DNA of 64,000 nucleotides from Streptomyces sp. ERV7 (GTDB taxonomy: Bacteria > Actinomycetota > Actinomycetes > Streptomycetales > Streptomycetaceae), in contig NZ_LYOY01000029.1 in assembly GCF_001653515.1 (NCBI RefSeq), positions 434,001 through 498,000 on the forward strand, in the 5' to 3' direction. The notes beneath the pieces were generated by a model, which ran no database searches, had not been told where the DNA came from, and saw nothing but the letters and a program-made list of their open reading frames with translations. The translations under genes and the position numbers were made by a program. Position 1 is the first letter of the stretch, and each line of letters starts with the position of its first letter. Positions 8,197 to 17,905 of the stretch are shown one piece after another.

Positions 8197-8673
8197 TCAG
8201 TCCAGGTCGATGTGCTCGGTCGGGCCCGCGCCCGCCCCGCCGTCGTCCTTCTTGGGCCCGCCCGAGGAGCCGCCCGGGGCCGTGCCCGCGCCCGTGCCGG
8301 AGGACTCGCCCGCCGTCCAGCGGCGCTCGGCGCCCTCGACCGCCGAGCGGTAGGCGGCGAGCAGCTCGCCGCCGGCGGCGGCGAGGTGGTCGAAGACGTC
8401 CGGGTTGCGCTCGATGACCGGCTCGACCACGGCCTTGGCCTGGCCGATCAACTGCTGAACGGCGCTCTGCGCGGCCATGCCGGGCAGCGAGGACTGGAGC
8501 GAGGCGACCTTGTCGGCGACGGCGTCGACCAGCTTGCGCAGCTCCTCGGCGGCCGAGCCGGGCGGCGGGCCGTAGGCGGCGCGGCGGCGCGCCTTCTCCG
8601 CGGCGAGGTCCTCGGCGCACGCGTCGGCCCAGGCATCCGCGTCGGGGGCGGGCTGCTCGGTGGCTTCGCTCAT
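8197..8673 (-). CDS. DUF5304-type protein (SCO2127-like), upstream of glkA
   Basis: A 158-residue Ala-rich soluble protein with a helical middle and a disordered Gly/Ser/Pro tail ending in an acidic HIDLD. No enzyme motif or membrane segment is present. It sits 66 bp before glkA in the same direction. The S. coelicolor gene in this position influences glucose sensitivity and GlkA activity (known from literature), and I assign the same role by synteny only. Start ATG 8673 is clear. Confidence 0.82.
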   Translation of the reverse strand: MSEATEQPAPDADAWADACAEDLAAEKARRRAAYGPPPGSAAEELRKLVDAVADKVASLQSSLPGMAAQSAVQQLIGQAKAVVEPVIERNPDVFDHLAAAGGELLAAYRSAVEGAERRWTAGESSGTGAGTAPGGSSGGPKKDDGGAGAGPTEHIDLD

Positions 8674-8739
8674 GGCGGACTCCAGCTGCTGAGGAGAGGG
8701 TTCTGTTCTCTCGACGTTACCCGAATGGGGGTACGGCGT

Positions 8740-9924
8740 TCAGCGCGTCCGGGGCCACAGATCCGGGTCGGGGGTGAACCGGATCCTCAGCACGCCGTCG
8801 GTGAGCCCGGCGCCGGAGACCGTGCAGCGCCGCAGCGCCGAGGGCAGGCCGGCGATCCGGCGGAACGGGCCGACGGTGAGCAGGAGTTCGTCGCCCCGGC
8901 GCACCAGGCCGAGCTCGTCCTTGCGGGCGCCGGGCAGCGGCAGGTGCCACACCAGGACGCCGTCGTCGGCCAGCCGGTCCTCGACGTGCCAGGCGGGACG
9001 GGCGGCAGCGCCGTCCTCGGACTCGGACCACAGGCCGATCTCGCCGGTCGGCCCGTCGATCAGCTCGTCGAGCTCGTCGATGCCCCGCGGGTCGCGGCCC
9101 AGGTGCGGGACCTCGTGCAGCGGTACGCCCTCGAACTCCTCGGCCAGCTCCTTGAGCGCGCACTGCTGGTGCCCGGAGAGCGCGGAGAGGAAACGGTCCG
9201 CCGACGCGGTGGGCAGCACCCGGTTGACGATCACCGCGTCCAGGGGCAGCTCGTGCAGGGCGAGGCCGAGGCGGGCGGTGCGCAGGGCGGCGACGGCGGC
9301 CCCGCCCGGCTCGGCGACCAGCCGTACCGTCGTCGACGGGTCCTCCACCACGGCCTCGACGGCGGCGAGTTCGGCGTCCCAGCGGGCGGCCGTCTCGTAC
9401 AGCCACTGCGCGGGCATCGGGACCCCGGCGAGCTGGGCGAGGACCGGGCGCAGCGAGCGCGCGGCCTGGCGCTCGGGCGGCAGCAGCCTGCGCAGATAGC
9501 GGCGCAGCTGCCCGGGCAGGGCGAGGGCGGCGATGCTCTGGTGGACCGGCGGCATGTCGACGACGACCAGGTCGTACGCGCCCGCCGCCGCCTCGCGCAG
9601 GGCCTTGAGCAGGGCGAGCTGTTCGGCGCCGGGCAGCTCGGTCAGCTCCTCGCCGTCGAGGCGGCCGGCGCCCAGGAGCTCCAGGACGGCCCCGGCCCGG
9701 TCCTGGAGGGCGAGCAGTTCGGTACGGAAGTGGGCGCCGGAGTCGACGCGTACGACGTCGAGGCCCGCGACCTCCTCGCCGCCGAGCAGCCGGTCCAGCG
9801 GGTCCTCACGGTCGGCGCACAGGAGCAGGGCGCGCTCACCGCGCCGGGCGGCCGCGAGCGCGGTCGCGGTGGCGAGGGTGGTGCGGCCCGCGCCGCCGGG
9901 ACCGGTGACGAGGACCGTACGCAT
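8740..9924 (-). CDS. ArsA/MinD-like P-loop protein with degenerate Walker A
   Basis: A 394-residue protein with an N-terminal ArsA-type NTPase fold (about 1-290) and a C-terminal HSP20-like ArsA domain (about 310-390). The P-loop reads GPGGAGRTT: the signature lysine and the Walker A lysine of GKGGVGKT are Pro and Arg here, so ATP hydrolysis may be lost. The switch-like VVVDMPP is retained. ATG 9924 lies 1 nt after the stop of the SRPBCC gene, a tight operon. Homologues in this position are conserved in streptomycetes as I recall; the client is unknown. Confidence 0.83.
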   Translation of the reverse strand: MRTVLVTGPGGAGRTTLATATALAAARRGERALLLCADREDPLDRLLGGEEVAGLDVVRVDSGAHFRTELLALQDRAGAVLELLGAGRLDGEELTELPGAEQLALLKALREAAAGAYDLVVVDMPPVHQSIAALALPGQLRRYLRRLLPPERQAARSLRPVLAQLAGVPMPAQWLYETAARWDAELAAVEAVVEDPSTTVRLVAEPGGAAVAALRTARLGLALHELPLDAVIVNRVLPTASADRFLSALSGHQQCALKELAEEFEGVPLHEVPHLGRDPRGIDELDELIDGPTGEIGLWSESEDGAAARPAWHVEDRLADDGVLVWHLPLPGARKDELGLVRRGDELLLTVGPFRRIAGLPSALRRCTVSGAGLTDGVLRIRFTPDPDLWPRTR

Positions 9925-9925
9925 G

Positions 9926-10384
9926 TCAGGCCTTCTCGGCCCCGGCCGCGCCGCTCTCGACGCGCTTCTTCAGACCCGCGAGCGCGCGGTCGATGATGAC
10001 CTTCTCGGCCTTGCGCTTGATCATGCCGAGCATGGGGATCTTGACGTCCACGGTCAGCTGGTAGGTGACCTCGGTGTGGCCGCCGGGGGCGCCGGCGAGG
10101 CTGTAGGAGCCGTCGAGGGAGCGCAGCATCTGCGACTTCACCAGGCTCCAGCTCACCTTGTGGGCGCCGTCCCAGGTGTACTTGAGGGTGTGGTCGTCCT
10201 TGATGGCGCCCGCGTCGAGCACCAGCCGGACCTGCTCGGCGCGGCCCTCGGCGTCCTTGGACAGCACCTCGGCCTCCTTCACCTCGCCGGTCCACTCCGG
10301 GTACCGGGTGAAGTCGGCGATCACCCCCATCACCTCGGCCGGTGCCGCCTCGATGGTGATAGACGAGCTGGTGTGTTCCGCCAT
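9926..10384 (-). CDS. SRPBCC / polyketide-cyclase-like lipid-binding protein
   Basis: A 152-residue single-domain START-like fold: ITIEAAPAEVMGVIADFTRYPEW at the start is the usual first strand, helix and YPEW signature, and the protein ends in a long C-terminal helix. Such proteins bind hydrophobic ligands; no specific catalytic residue is evident. ATG 10384 has a strong GGAGG site. It heads the gene string SRPBCC, ArsA-like, DUF5304, glkA. The longer frame starting beyond 10384 has no ribosome site. Confidence 0.87.
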   Translation of the reverse strand: MAEHTSSSITIEAAPAEVMGVIADFTRYPEWTGEVKEAEVLSKDAEGRAEQVRLVLDAGAIKDDHTLKYTWDGAHKVSWSLVKSQMLRSLDGSYSLAGAPGGHTEVTYQLTVDVKIPMLGMIKRKAEKVIIDRALAGLKKRVESGAAGAEKA

Positions 10385-10477
10385 CGTCGTGGCTCCTCCA
10401 GTGCGCGGGCCGGTGTGTGGGGGTAGGTAGACGTGCAGGCTATCGCGTGCGGCCGGGGCCACTCGCCGGAGCCCGGG

Positions 10478-11239
10478 TCACCATTCGAGGGCGAAGGGCC
10501 GGGAGGTGGCGGCGAAGTGGCCGACGTTCACGCACTCGGTGCGGCCGACCCGGACCCGGCGGGCGAGCGGCTGGTGGACGTGGCCGAACAGGGAGTAGCG
10601 GGGCCTGGTCCTGCGGATGGCTTCCAGCAGGGCGCGCGAGCCGCGTTCGAAGCGGCGGGCGACCGTGTCGTAGAGCAGCTCGGGGATCTCCGGCGGGATG
10701 TGCGAGCAGAGCACGTCGACCTCGCCGAGCGCCTCCACCTTGGCGGCGTACTCCTCGTCGGAGATCTCGTAGGGCGTACGCATGGGCGTGCGCAGCCCGC
10801 CGCCCACGAAGCCGAAGACACGGCCGCCGATCTCGACCCGCTGTCCGTCCAGGACGGTGGTGCCGGGGCCGGCGTACTGCGGCCAGAGGGCCGGTATGTC
10901 GACATTGCCGTAGGTCGCGTACGTAGGGGTGGGGAAGGCCGCGAACATCTCGGCGTACTGCCGGCGGACGGCCGACTCGATGGCGGCCTCGCGGTCGAGT
11001 CCGGCCCAGAGCGAGCGTCCCAGCTCACGGGCCTCCTCGAAGCGGCGGGCGGTGCGCAGGGCGACGATCCGGTCCGCGTTCTCGACACCGAAGAGGTCGG
11101 GGAAGATCCCGCGCGAGTGATCGGCATAGTCGAGGAAAAGGACGAGGTCACCCAGGCAGACGAGGGCGTCCGCGCCGTCGCCGGCCTTTGCCAGGCCCTC
11201 GGCGTTCCCGTGCACATCGCTGATCACATGTACTCGCAT
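10478..11239 (-). CDS. Calcineurin-like metallophosphoesterase
   Basis: A 253-residue phosphoesterase with the five metal-site blocks in order: SDVHGN, GDLV, GNVD, a central CSHIPPE and GHVH near the C-terminus. No signal peptide or membrane segment, so cytoplasmic. The substrate is not predictable; relatives act on cyclic nucleotides, nucleotides or phosphoproteins. It is transcribed away from the acyl-CoA ligase at 11510, leaving a 270-bp divergent promoter region. Confidence 0.9.
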   Translation of the reverse strand: MRVHVISDVHGNAEGLAKAGDGADALVCLGDLVLFLDYADHSRGIFPDLFGVENADRIVALRTARRFEEARELGRSLWAGLDREAAIESAVRRQYAEMFAAFPTPTYATYGNVDIPALWPQYAGPGTTVLDGQRVEIGGRVFGFVGGGLRTPMRTPYEISDEEYAAKVEALGEVDVLCSHIPPEIPELLYDTVARRFERGSRALLEAIRRTRPRYSLFGHVHQPLARRVRVGRTECVNVGHFAATSRPFALEW

Positions 11240-11509
11240 GCAGCCACCCTAGGGCGCCGGACCTGCGGTTACTTCCGAGTCGCGAAAGGAGTGGACTACT
11301 GTGCGTGAAGCGGCGCGAAATCCATGTGACGCAGCGAACATCTGGCCAGGACCCCCTATCGGGAACCCACTACCGGTGGGTAACGTCCGGGCAGTCCAGT
11401 CGTGCTCGGAGTGCCGCCCCCACGGGTTCTCCGGGCACCTGCCCGATCTTGGACCGCAGCCGGTGCGTCACAGAGCCGTGGCACCGGCGCCCGATGAGGA
11501 GCAGCAGTC
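11240..11509. promoter_or_regulatory. Divergent promoter region with an ACCCAC/GTGGGT dyad
   Basis: This 270-bp gap separates the divergent metallophosphoesterase and acyl-CoA ligase genes. It holds ACCCAC-taccg-GTGGGT at 11365-11381, about 130 bp before the ligase start, a candidate operator for a lipid-responsive regulator (inference). No clear -35/-10 pair is evident. Confidence 0.35.
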
Positions 11510-13306
11510 TTGCGCGAGTTCAGCCTTCCGGCCCTGTACGAGGTCCCCACGGACGGCAACCTGACGGATCTGATCCGCCGCAATGCCGCTCAGCATCCCG
11601 ATGTCGCGGTCATGGGCCGCAAGGTCGCGGGACGCTGGACCGACGTTTCCGCCACCCAGTTCCTCGCCGAGGTCCGCGGCGTGGCCAAGGGCCTCATCGC
11701 GGCCGGTGTCGAGCCGGGCGACCGGGTGGCCCTGCTCTCCCGCACCCGCTACGAGTGGGTGCTGCTCGACTTCGCCATCTGGAGCGCGGGCGCGGTCACC
11801 GTCCCCGTGTACGAGACCAGCTCGCCCGAGCAGATCCAGTGGATCCTCGGCGACTCCGGCGCCACCCTGTGCGTCGTGGAGTCCGAGGCGCACCAGGCCT
11901 CCGTCACCTCCGTGCAGTCCGCGCTGCCCGCCCTCAAGGGCGTCTGGCAGCTGGACGCGGACGCGGTGGCCCAGCTCACCGCGACCGGCTCGGACATCTC
12001 GGACGAGCTGCTCGACCAGCGGATGTCCTCGGCGCACGCGGACGACCCGGCGACCATCGTCTACACCTCCGGCACCACCGGCCGCCCCAAGGGCTGTGTG
12101 CTGACCCACCGCGCCTTCTTCGCGGAGTGCGGCAACGTGGTCGAGCGCCTCAAGCCGCTCTTCCGCACCGGCGAGTGCTCGGTCCTGCTCTTCCTGCCCG
12201 CCGCGCACGTCTTCGGGCGGCTCGTCGAGGTGGCGTCCGTGATGGCGCCGATCAAGCTCGGCTGCGTACCGGACATCAAGAACCTCACCGACGAGCTGGC
12301 CTCGTTCCGGCCGACGCTGATCCTCGGTGTACCGCGGGTCTTCGAGAAGGTCTACAACGCGGCGCGGGCCAAGGCGCAGGCGGACGGCAAGGGCGCGATC
12401 TTCGACAAGGCCGCGCACACCGCGATCGCCTACAGCCGCGCGCTCAGCACGCCGCAGGGCCCCTCGCTCGGTCTCAAGCTCAAGCACAAGGTCTTCGACA
12501 AGCTCGTCTTCAGCAAGCTGCGCGCGGTGCTGGGCGGCAAGGGCGAGTACGCGATCTCCGGCGGCGCCCCGCTGGGCGAGCGGCTCGGCCACTTCTACCG
12601 GGGCATCGGCTTCACGGTCCTGGAGGGCTACGGCCTCACCGAGTCGTGCGCCGCGACCGCGTTCAACCCGTGGGACCGGCAGAAGATCGGTACGGTCGGG
12701 CAGCCGCTGCCGGGTTCCGTGGTGCGCATCGCGGACGACGGCGAGGTGCTGCTGCACGGCGAGCACCTGTTCACGGGGTACTGGAACAACGAGGCGGCGA
12801 GCGCCGAGGCGCTGGCCGACGGCTGGTTCCACACCGGTGACATCGGCACCCTCGACGAGGACGGCTACCTCGCGATCACCGGCCGCAAGAAGGAGATCAT
12901 CGTCACGGCGGGCGGCAAGAACGTCGCCCCGGCGGTGATCGAGGACCGCATCCGCGCGCACGCGCTGGTCGCGGAGTGCATGGTGGTCGGCGACGGGCGC
13001 CCGTTCGTGGGCGCGCTGGTCACGCTGGACGAGGAGTTCCTGGCCCACTGGGCCGCGGACAACGGCAAGCCGGCCGGTTCGACGGCGGCCTCGCTGCGCG
13101 AGGACGCGGAGCTGCTCGCGGAGGTGCAGCGGGCGGTGGACGACGGCAACGCCGCGGTCTCCAAGGCGGAATCGGTGCGGAAATTCCGCATTCTCACCTC
13201 CCAGTTCACGGAGGAGGCGGGGCACATCACCCCGTCGCTGAAGCTGAAGCGCAACGTCGTGGCGAAGGACTTCGCGGACGAGATCGAGGCGATCTACGCC
13301 CACTGA
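11510..13306 (+). CDS. Long-chain fatty-acid-CoA ligase (AMP-forming)
   Basis: Activates fatty acids to acyl-CoA through an acyl-adenylate. The 598-residue product has the AMP-binding P-loop YTSGTTGRPKG, the A5-type GYGLTE, the HTGDIG aspartate block and the C-terminal GRKKEIIVTAGGKNV hinge, ending in the catalytic Lys region ITPSLKLKR. TTG at 11510 has AGGAG eight bases upstream. Its 3' end lies 14 bp from the convergent cholesterol oxidase gene. Length and motifs fit the FadD15/LACS-like branch; chain-length preference is unknown. Confidence 0.93.
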   Translation: MREFSLPALYEVPTDGNLTDLIRRNAAQHPDVAVMGRKVAGRWTDVSATQFLAEVRGVAKGLIAAGVEPGDRVALLSRTRYEWVLLDFAIWSAGAVTVPVYETSSPEQIQWILGDSGATLCVVESEAHQASVTSVQSALPALKGVWQLDADAVAQLTATGSDISDELLDQRMSSAHADDPATIVYTSGTTGRPKGCVLTHRAFFAECGNVVERLKPLFRTGECSVLLFLPAAHVFGRLVEVASVMAPIKLGCVPDIKNLTDELASFRPTLILGVPRVFEKVYNAARAKAQADGKGAIFDKAAHTAIAYSRALSTPQGPSLGLKLKHKVFDKLVFSKLRAVLGGKGEYAISGGAPLGERLGHFYRGIGFTVLEGYGLTESCAATAFNPWDRQKIGTVGQPLPGSVVRIADDGEVLLHGEHLFTGYWNNEAASAEALADGWFHTGDIGTLDEDGYLAITGRKKEIIVTAGGKNVAPAVIEDRIRAHALVAECMVVGDGRPFVGALVTLDEEFLAHWAADNGKPAGSTAASLREDAELLAEVQRAVDDGNAAVSKAESVRKFRILTSQFTEEAGHITPSLKLKRNVVAKDFADEIEAIYAH

Positions 13307-13320
13307 GGGCTACGCCGTGA

Positions 13321-14979
<1,659 letters not shown>

Positions 14980-15092
14980 TCACGTTGTCTTAAATCTGAG
15001 TGACCGTCAGAGGTGGGAGTGTGCTGGGCTCGGGCTTTGACCGCGGGCCGGTGGGTGCCCGGACTTCACCTGCGGGCCGGTGGGTGGCTGGT

Positions 15093-15181
15093 CGCGCAGT
15101 TCCCCGCGCCCCTTAGGTGGTCCGCCGCAGCCGGAGAATCCAGCTCAGCCACAGGCCTTTAGGGGCGCGGGGAACTGCGCG
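15093..15181. repeat. Inverted pair of a dispersed GC-rich intergenic repeat
   Basis: The 19-mer GCGCAGTTCCCCGCGCCCC occurs here in both orientations, making 21-bp arms (15093-15113 and 15161-15181) around a loop of about 47 nt. Further copies lie at 15215-15236, 15276-15297, 26532-26659 and 50147-50173. The whole 14941-15411 gap contains only these repeats and no credible gene. Confidence 0.8.
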
Positions 15182-15229
15182 AGAAGCGAGCACGGTCCGC
15201 AGATCCAGAGGGTTTAGGGGCGCGGGGAA

Positions 15230-15351
15230 CTGCGCGACCGGCCACCCACGGTCCGCACGGGACAACCGGCCGTCTCAGGGGCGCGGGGAACTGCGCGACC
15301 GGCCACCCACCGCCCGCACGGGACAACCGGCCGTCTCAGGGGCGCGACCAG
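15230..15351. repeat. Two tandem 61-bp repeat units
   Basis: Units beginning CTGCGCGACCGGCCACCCA at 15230 and 15291 repeat with a 61-bp period and only a few mismatches. Each carries a copy, or the start of a copy, of the GGGGCGCGGGGAACTGCGCG element. Located between cholesterol oxidase and a glycosyltransferase. Confidence 0.75.
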
Positions 15352-15411
15352 CCCCCACCGGCCCGCGGGCACAGTCCGGGCCCGGCCGCAGGCGAAGGCC
15401 CGGGCCGGCCC

Positions 15412-16554
15412 TCACAGCAGCAGTTTCAACTTCTCCGCCAGCAAGTCCCAGCGCCATTTCTCCTCCACCCACGCCCTGCCCCGCTCCCCCATGCGGCGGC
15501 GCAGGTCCGGGTCCTGGAGGAGGGTGATGATGCGGTCCGCCGACTCCTCGGCGGAGCCGCCACGGACGACCCAGCCCGTCTCGCCGTCCAGGACCGCGTC
15601 GGGCGCGCCGCCCGAGTCGCCCGCCACCACCGGCAGGCCCGTGGCCGAGGCCTCCAGGTAGACGATGCCCAGGCCCTCGACGTCGAGGCCGCCCCGGCGC
15701 GTACGGCAGGGCATGGCGAAGACGTCGCCGGCGCCGTAGTGCGCGGGCAGTTCGGCCCACGGGACGGCGCCGGTGAAGCGGACCGAGGCCGCGACCCCGG
15801 TCTCCTCGGCCAGTTCGCGGAGCTCCTTGTCGTACGGGCCGCCGCCCACGATCAGCAGCACCGCGTCCGGCACGCGCGCGAGGATCGCGGGCATCGCGAG
15901 GATCAGGGTGTCCTGGCCCTTGCGGGGGACGAGACGGGAGACGCAGACCACGACCGGGCGGTCGGACAGGCCGAGGCGGGCGCGTACCTCGGCGCCGCCC
16001 GAACCCGGATGGAAGGTCTTCTCGTCGACGCCCGGCGGCAGTTGGACCATCCGGTCGGCCGCCCGCTCGGTCAGCGCGGCGGCGATCCGGGAGCGGGTGT
16101 ACTCGCCCAGATAGGTGATCGTGTCCGTGCCCTCGCCGATCCGCCGCAGCAACTGCCGCGAGCCCGGCAGCTGGGCCCAGCCCGCCTCGTGGCCGTGCGT
16201 GGTGGCGACCAGGCGTTCCGCGCCCGCCCGGCGCAGCGCGGGTCCCATCAGGCCGAGCGGCGCCGCCGCCCCGAACCACACCGAGGAGCAGCCGTGCTCC
16301 TTCAGCAGTCCCACCGCACGCCGGGTCACCCGGGGCGTGGGCAGCAGCATGGTGGTGCGGTCGCGCACCACGGTGAAGGGCTGCTCGGCGTCGAAGGCGG
16401 CGGTCGCCTCGACGCCCTCCCGGCTCCGCTTCCAGGTGGAGGCGTAGACGACGAGTTGCCCGGGGTCGAGCCGCAGCGCCATGTTGTGCAGGAACGCCTG
16501 GATCCCGCCGGGGCGCGGCGGGAAGTCATTGGTCACGATCAACGTCTTGTGCAT
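15412..16554 (-). CDS. GT4-family glycosyltransferase (PimB-like)
   Basis: A 380-residue GT-B glycosyltransferase. It begins MHKTLIVTNDFPPRPGGIQ with the acceptor-side GGI loop; the C-terminal half has SRLVPRKGQD and the EX7E-type stretch around VEGLGIVYLEA. It resembles the actinobacterial PimB mannosyltransferase acting on phosphatidylinositol mannosides, but donor and acceptor are inferred. A GT87-type membrane mannosyltransferase starts divergently 115 bp away, consistent with a glycolipid or mannan pathway. Start ATG 16554 is natural; a longer frame to 16815 has no support. Confidence 0.87.
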   Translation of the reverse strand: MHKTLIVTNDFPPRPGGIQAFLHNMALRLDPGQLVVYASTWKRSREGVEATAAFDAEQPFTVVRDRTTMLLPTPRVTRRAVGLLKEHGCSSVWFGAAAPLGLMGPALRRAGAERLVATTHGHEAGWAQLPGSRQLLRRIGEGTDTITYLGEYTRSRIAAALTERAADRMVQLPPGVDEKTFHPGSGGAEVRARLGLSDRPVVVCVSRLVPRKGQDTLILAMPAILARVPDAVLLIVGGGPYDKELRELAEETGVAASVRFTGAVPWAELPAHYGAGDVFAMPCRTRRGGLDVEGLGIVYLEASATGLPVVAGDSGGAPDAVLDGETGWVVRGGSAEESADRIITLLQDPDLRRRMGERGRAWVEEKWRWDLLAEKLKLLL

Positions 16555-16669
16555 CGCCGCCGACAGTACCGAACGGCCCCGCCTCGTCGCTCGCGCACGG
16601 CCCCGCCCGGCATCATGACTGCTTCGGGCCACAAAGGCCGGATACGCGAAATACCGGGATGGGGTGTGC

Positions 16670-17905
16670 ATGTCGGCAGGAAGCGGTACGGGGCGCGCGA
16701 GGAGCGCGCGGAGTCTCATCGCGGTGTTCGCCCTCACCCGGTGTCTGCTGCTGCTCTGCGTCCTGCGGGTCCTGGTCGTCCCGGGCCCGGACGTCACCAG
16801 TGACGTCTCGGTCATCTACCAGGGCTGGTACGAGGTCCTGAAGACCGGCACGTATCCGCTGGACGACGTCACCTGGCAGTACCCGCCGGCCGCCGCGCTC
16901 GCGATCCTCTCCCCCAGTGCCGTCCCCTTCCTCGACTACGCCTCGGGCTTCTTCGTCCTCGCGCTCCTCGCCGACGCGCTGGTCCTCGGGCTGCTGCTGT
17001 ACGCGGCCCGGCGCCCCGGCAGGTCCCGCGCGGGCGCCCGGATCTGGGTCTGGGGCGTGGCCCTGCTCGGGCCCACCTCGTACGCGCGCTACGACCTGAT
17101 GGTGACGGCGGTCGCGGTGGCCGCGCTGCTGGCCGGGGTCCGCCACCCCCGGACCCTGGGCGCGCTCGCCGCGTTCGGCGCGCTGCTGAAGGTCTGGCCC
17201 GTGCTGCTGCTGGCCCGGGCGCCCCGCCGGGCGTGGGCCGCGGCGGCCGTCACCGCGGGCGTGTTCCTGCTGGTCTGCCACGCGGTCGCGCCCGGCGCCT
17301 TCGCGTTCCTCACCTTCCAGCGCGACCGCGGCACCGAGGTCGAGTCGCTCGGCGCCCTCGTCTTCCATGTGGCCCGCCACTTCGGCTGGGAGGGCCGGGT
17401 GCAGCTCAACTACGGGTCGGTGGAGTTCCTCGGCCCGTACGTCCCGCTGGTCTCCACGCTGGCGATGGGGCTGACGGCGCTGGCGTTCGGCTGGCTGCTC
17501 CTCTGGCGGCTGCGGGCCCGCCGCACCGGGCCGGGCACCCTCGCCGACGCCGCCTTCACCGCCGTGCTGCTCTTCACCACCACCAGCCGGGTGATCAGCC
17601 CGCAGTATCTGATCTGGCTGGTCGGGCTCGCGGCGGTGTGCCTGGTCCTCCCCCGTTCCCCGATGGCCCGGCCCGCGTATCTGGTGCTCGCCGCCGCGGG
17701 CGTGACCCTGCTGGAGTTCCCGATCTGGTTCTCGCACGTGGTCGCGAGCGACTGGCTCGGGGTGCTGCTCCTGTTCGTACGCAACGGGCTCCTCGCCGTG
17801 GCGTCGGTGAGCGCGTGCCGGCGGCTGTGGCGCAGCACCGTGCCCGTCCGCCCGCTGCCCGTTCAGCGGGTCCGCACCGGGGTCTTCTCGGTCCTGGTCC
17901 GCTGA
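16670..17905 (+). CDS. GT87/DUF2029-type polytopic mannosyltransferase-like protein
   Basis: A 411-residue membrane protein with about ten hydrophobic segments and the early acidic loop typical of polyprenol-phosphate-mannose-dependent transferases (YQGWYEVLKTG then DVTWQYPP). Probably transfers a sugar from a lipid carrier outside the membrane. ATG 16670 follows GGATGGGG; GTG 16664 is possible. Its 3' end overlaps the convergent MATE gene by 43 bp. The substrate is not determined. Confidence 0.84.
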   Translation: MSAGSGTGRARSARSLIAVFALTRCLLLLCVLRVLVVPGPDVTSDVSVIYQGWYEVLKTGTYPLDDVTWQYPPAAALAILSPSAVPFLDYASGFFVLALLADALVLGLLLYAARRPGRSRAGARIWVWGVALLGPTSYARYDLMVTAVAVAALLAGVRHPRTLGALAAFGALLKVWPVLLLARAPRRAWAAAAVTAGVFLLVCHAVAPGAFAFLTFQRDRGTEVESLGALVFHVARHFGWEGRVQLNYGSVEFLGPYVPLVSTLAMGLTALAFGWLLLWRLRARRTGPGTLADAAFTAVLLFTTTSRVISPQYLIWLVGLAAVCLVLPRSPMARPAYLVLAAAGVTLLEFPIWFSHVVASDWLGVLLLFVRNGLLAVASVSACRRLWRSTVPVRPLPVQRVRTGVFSVLVR

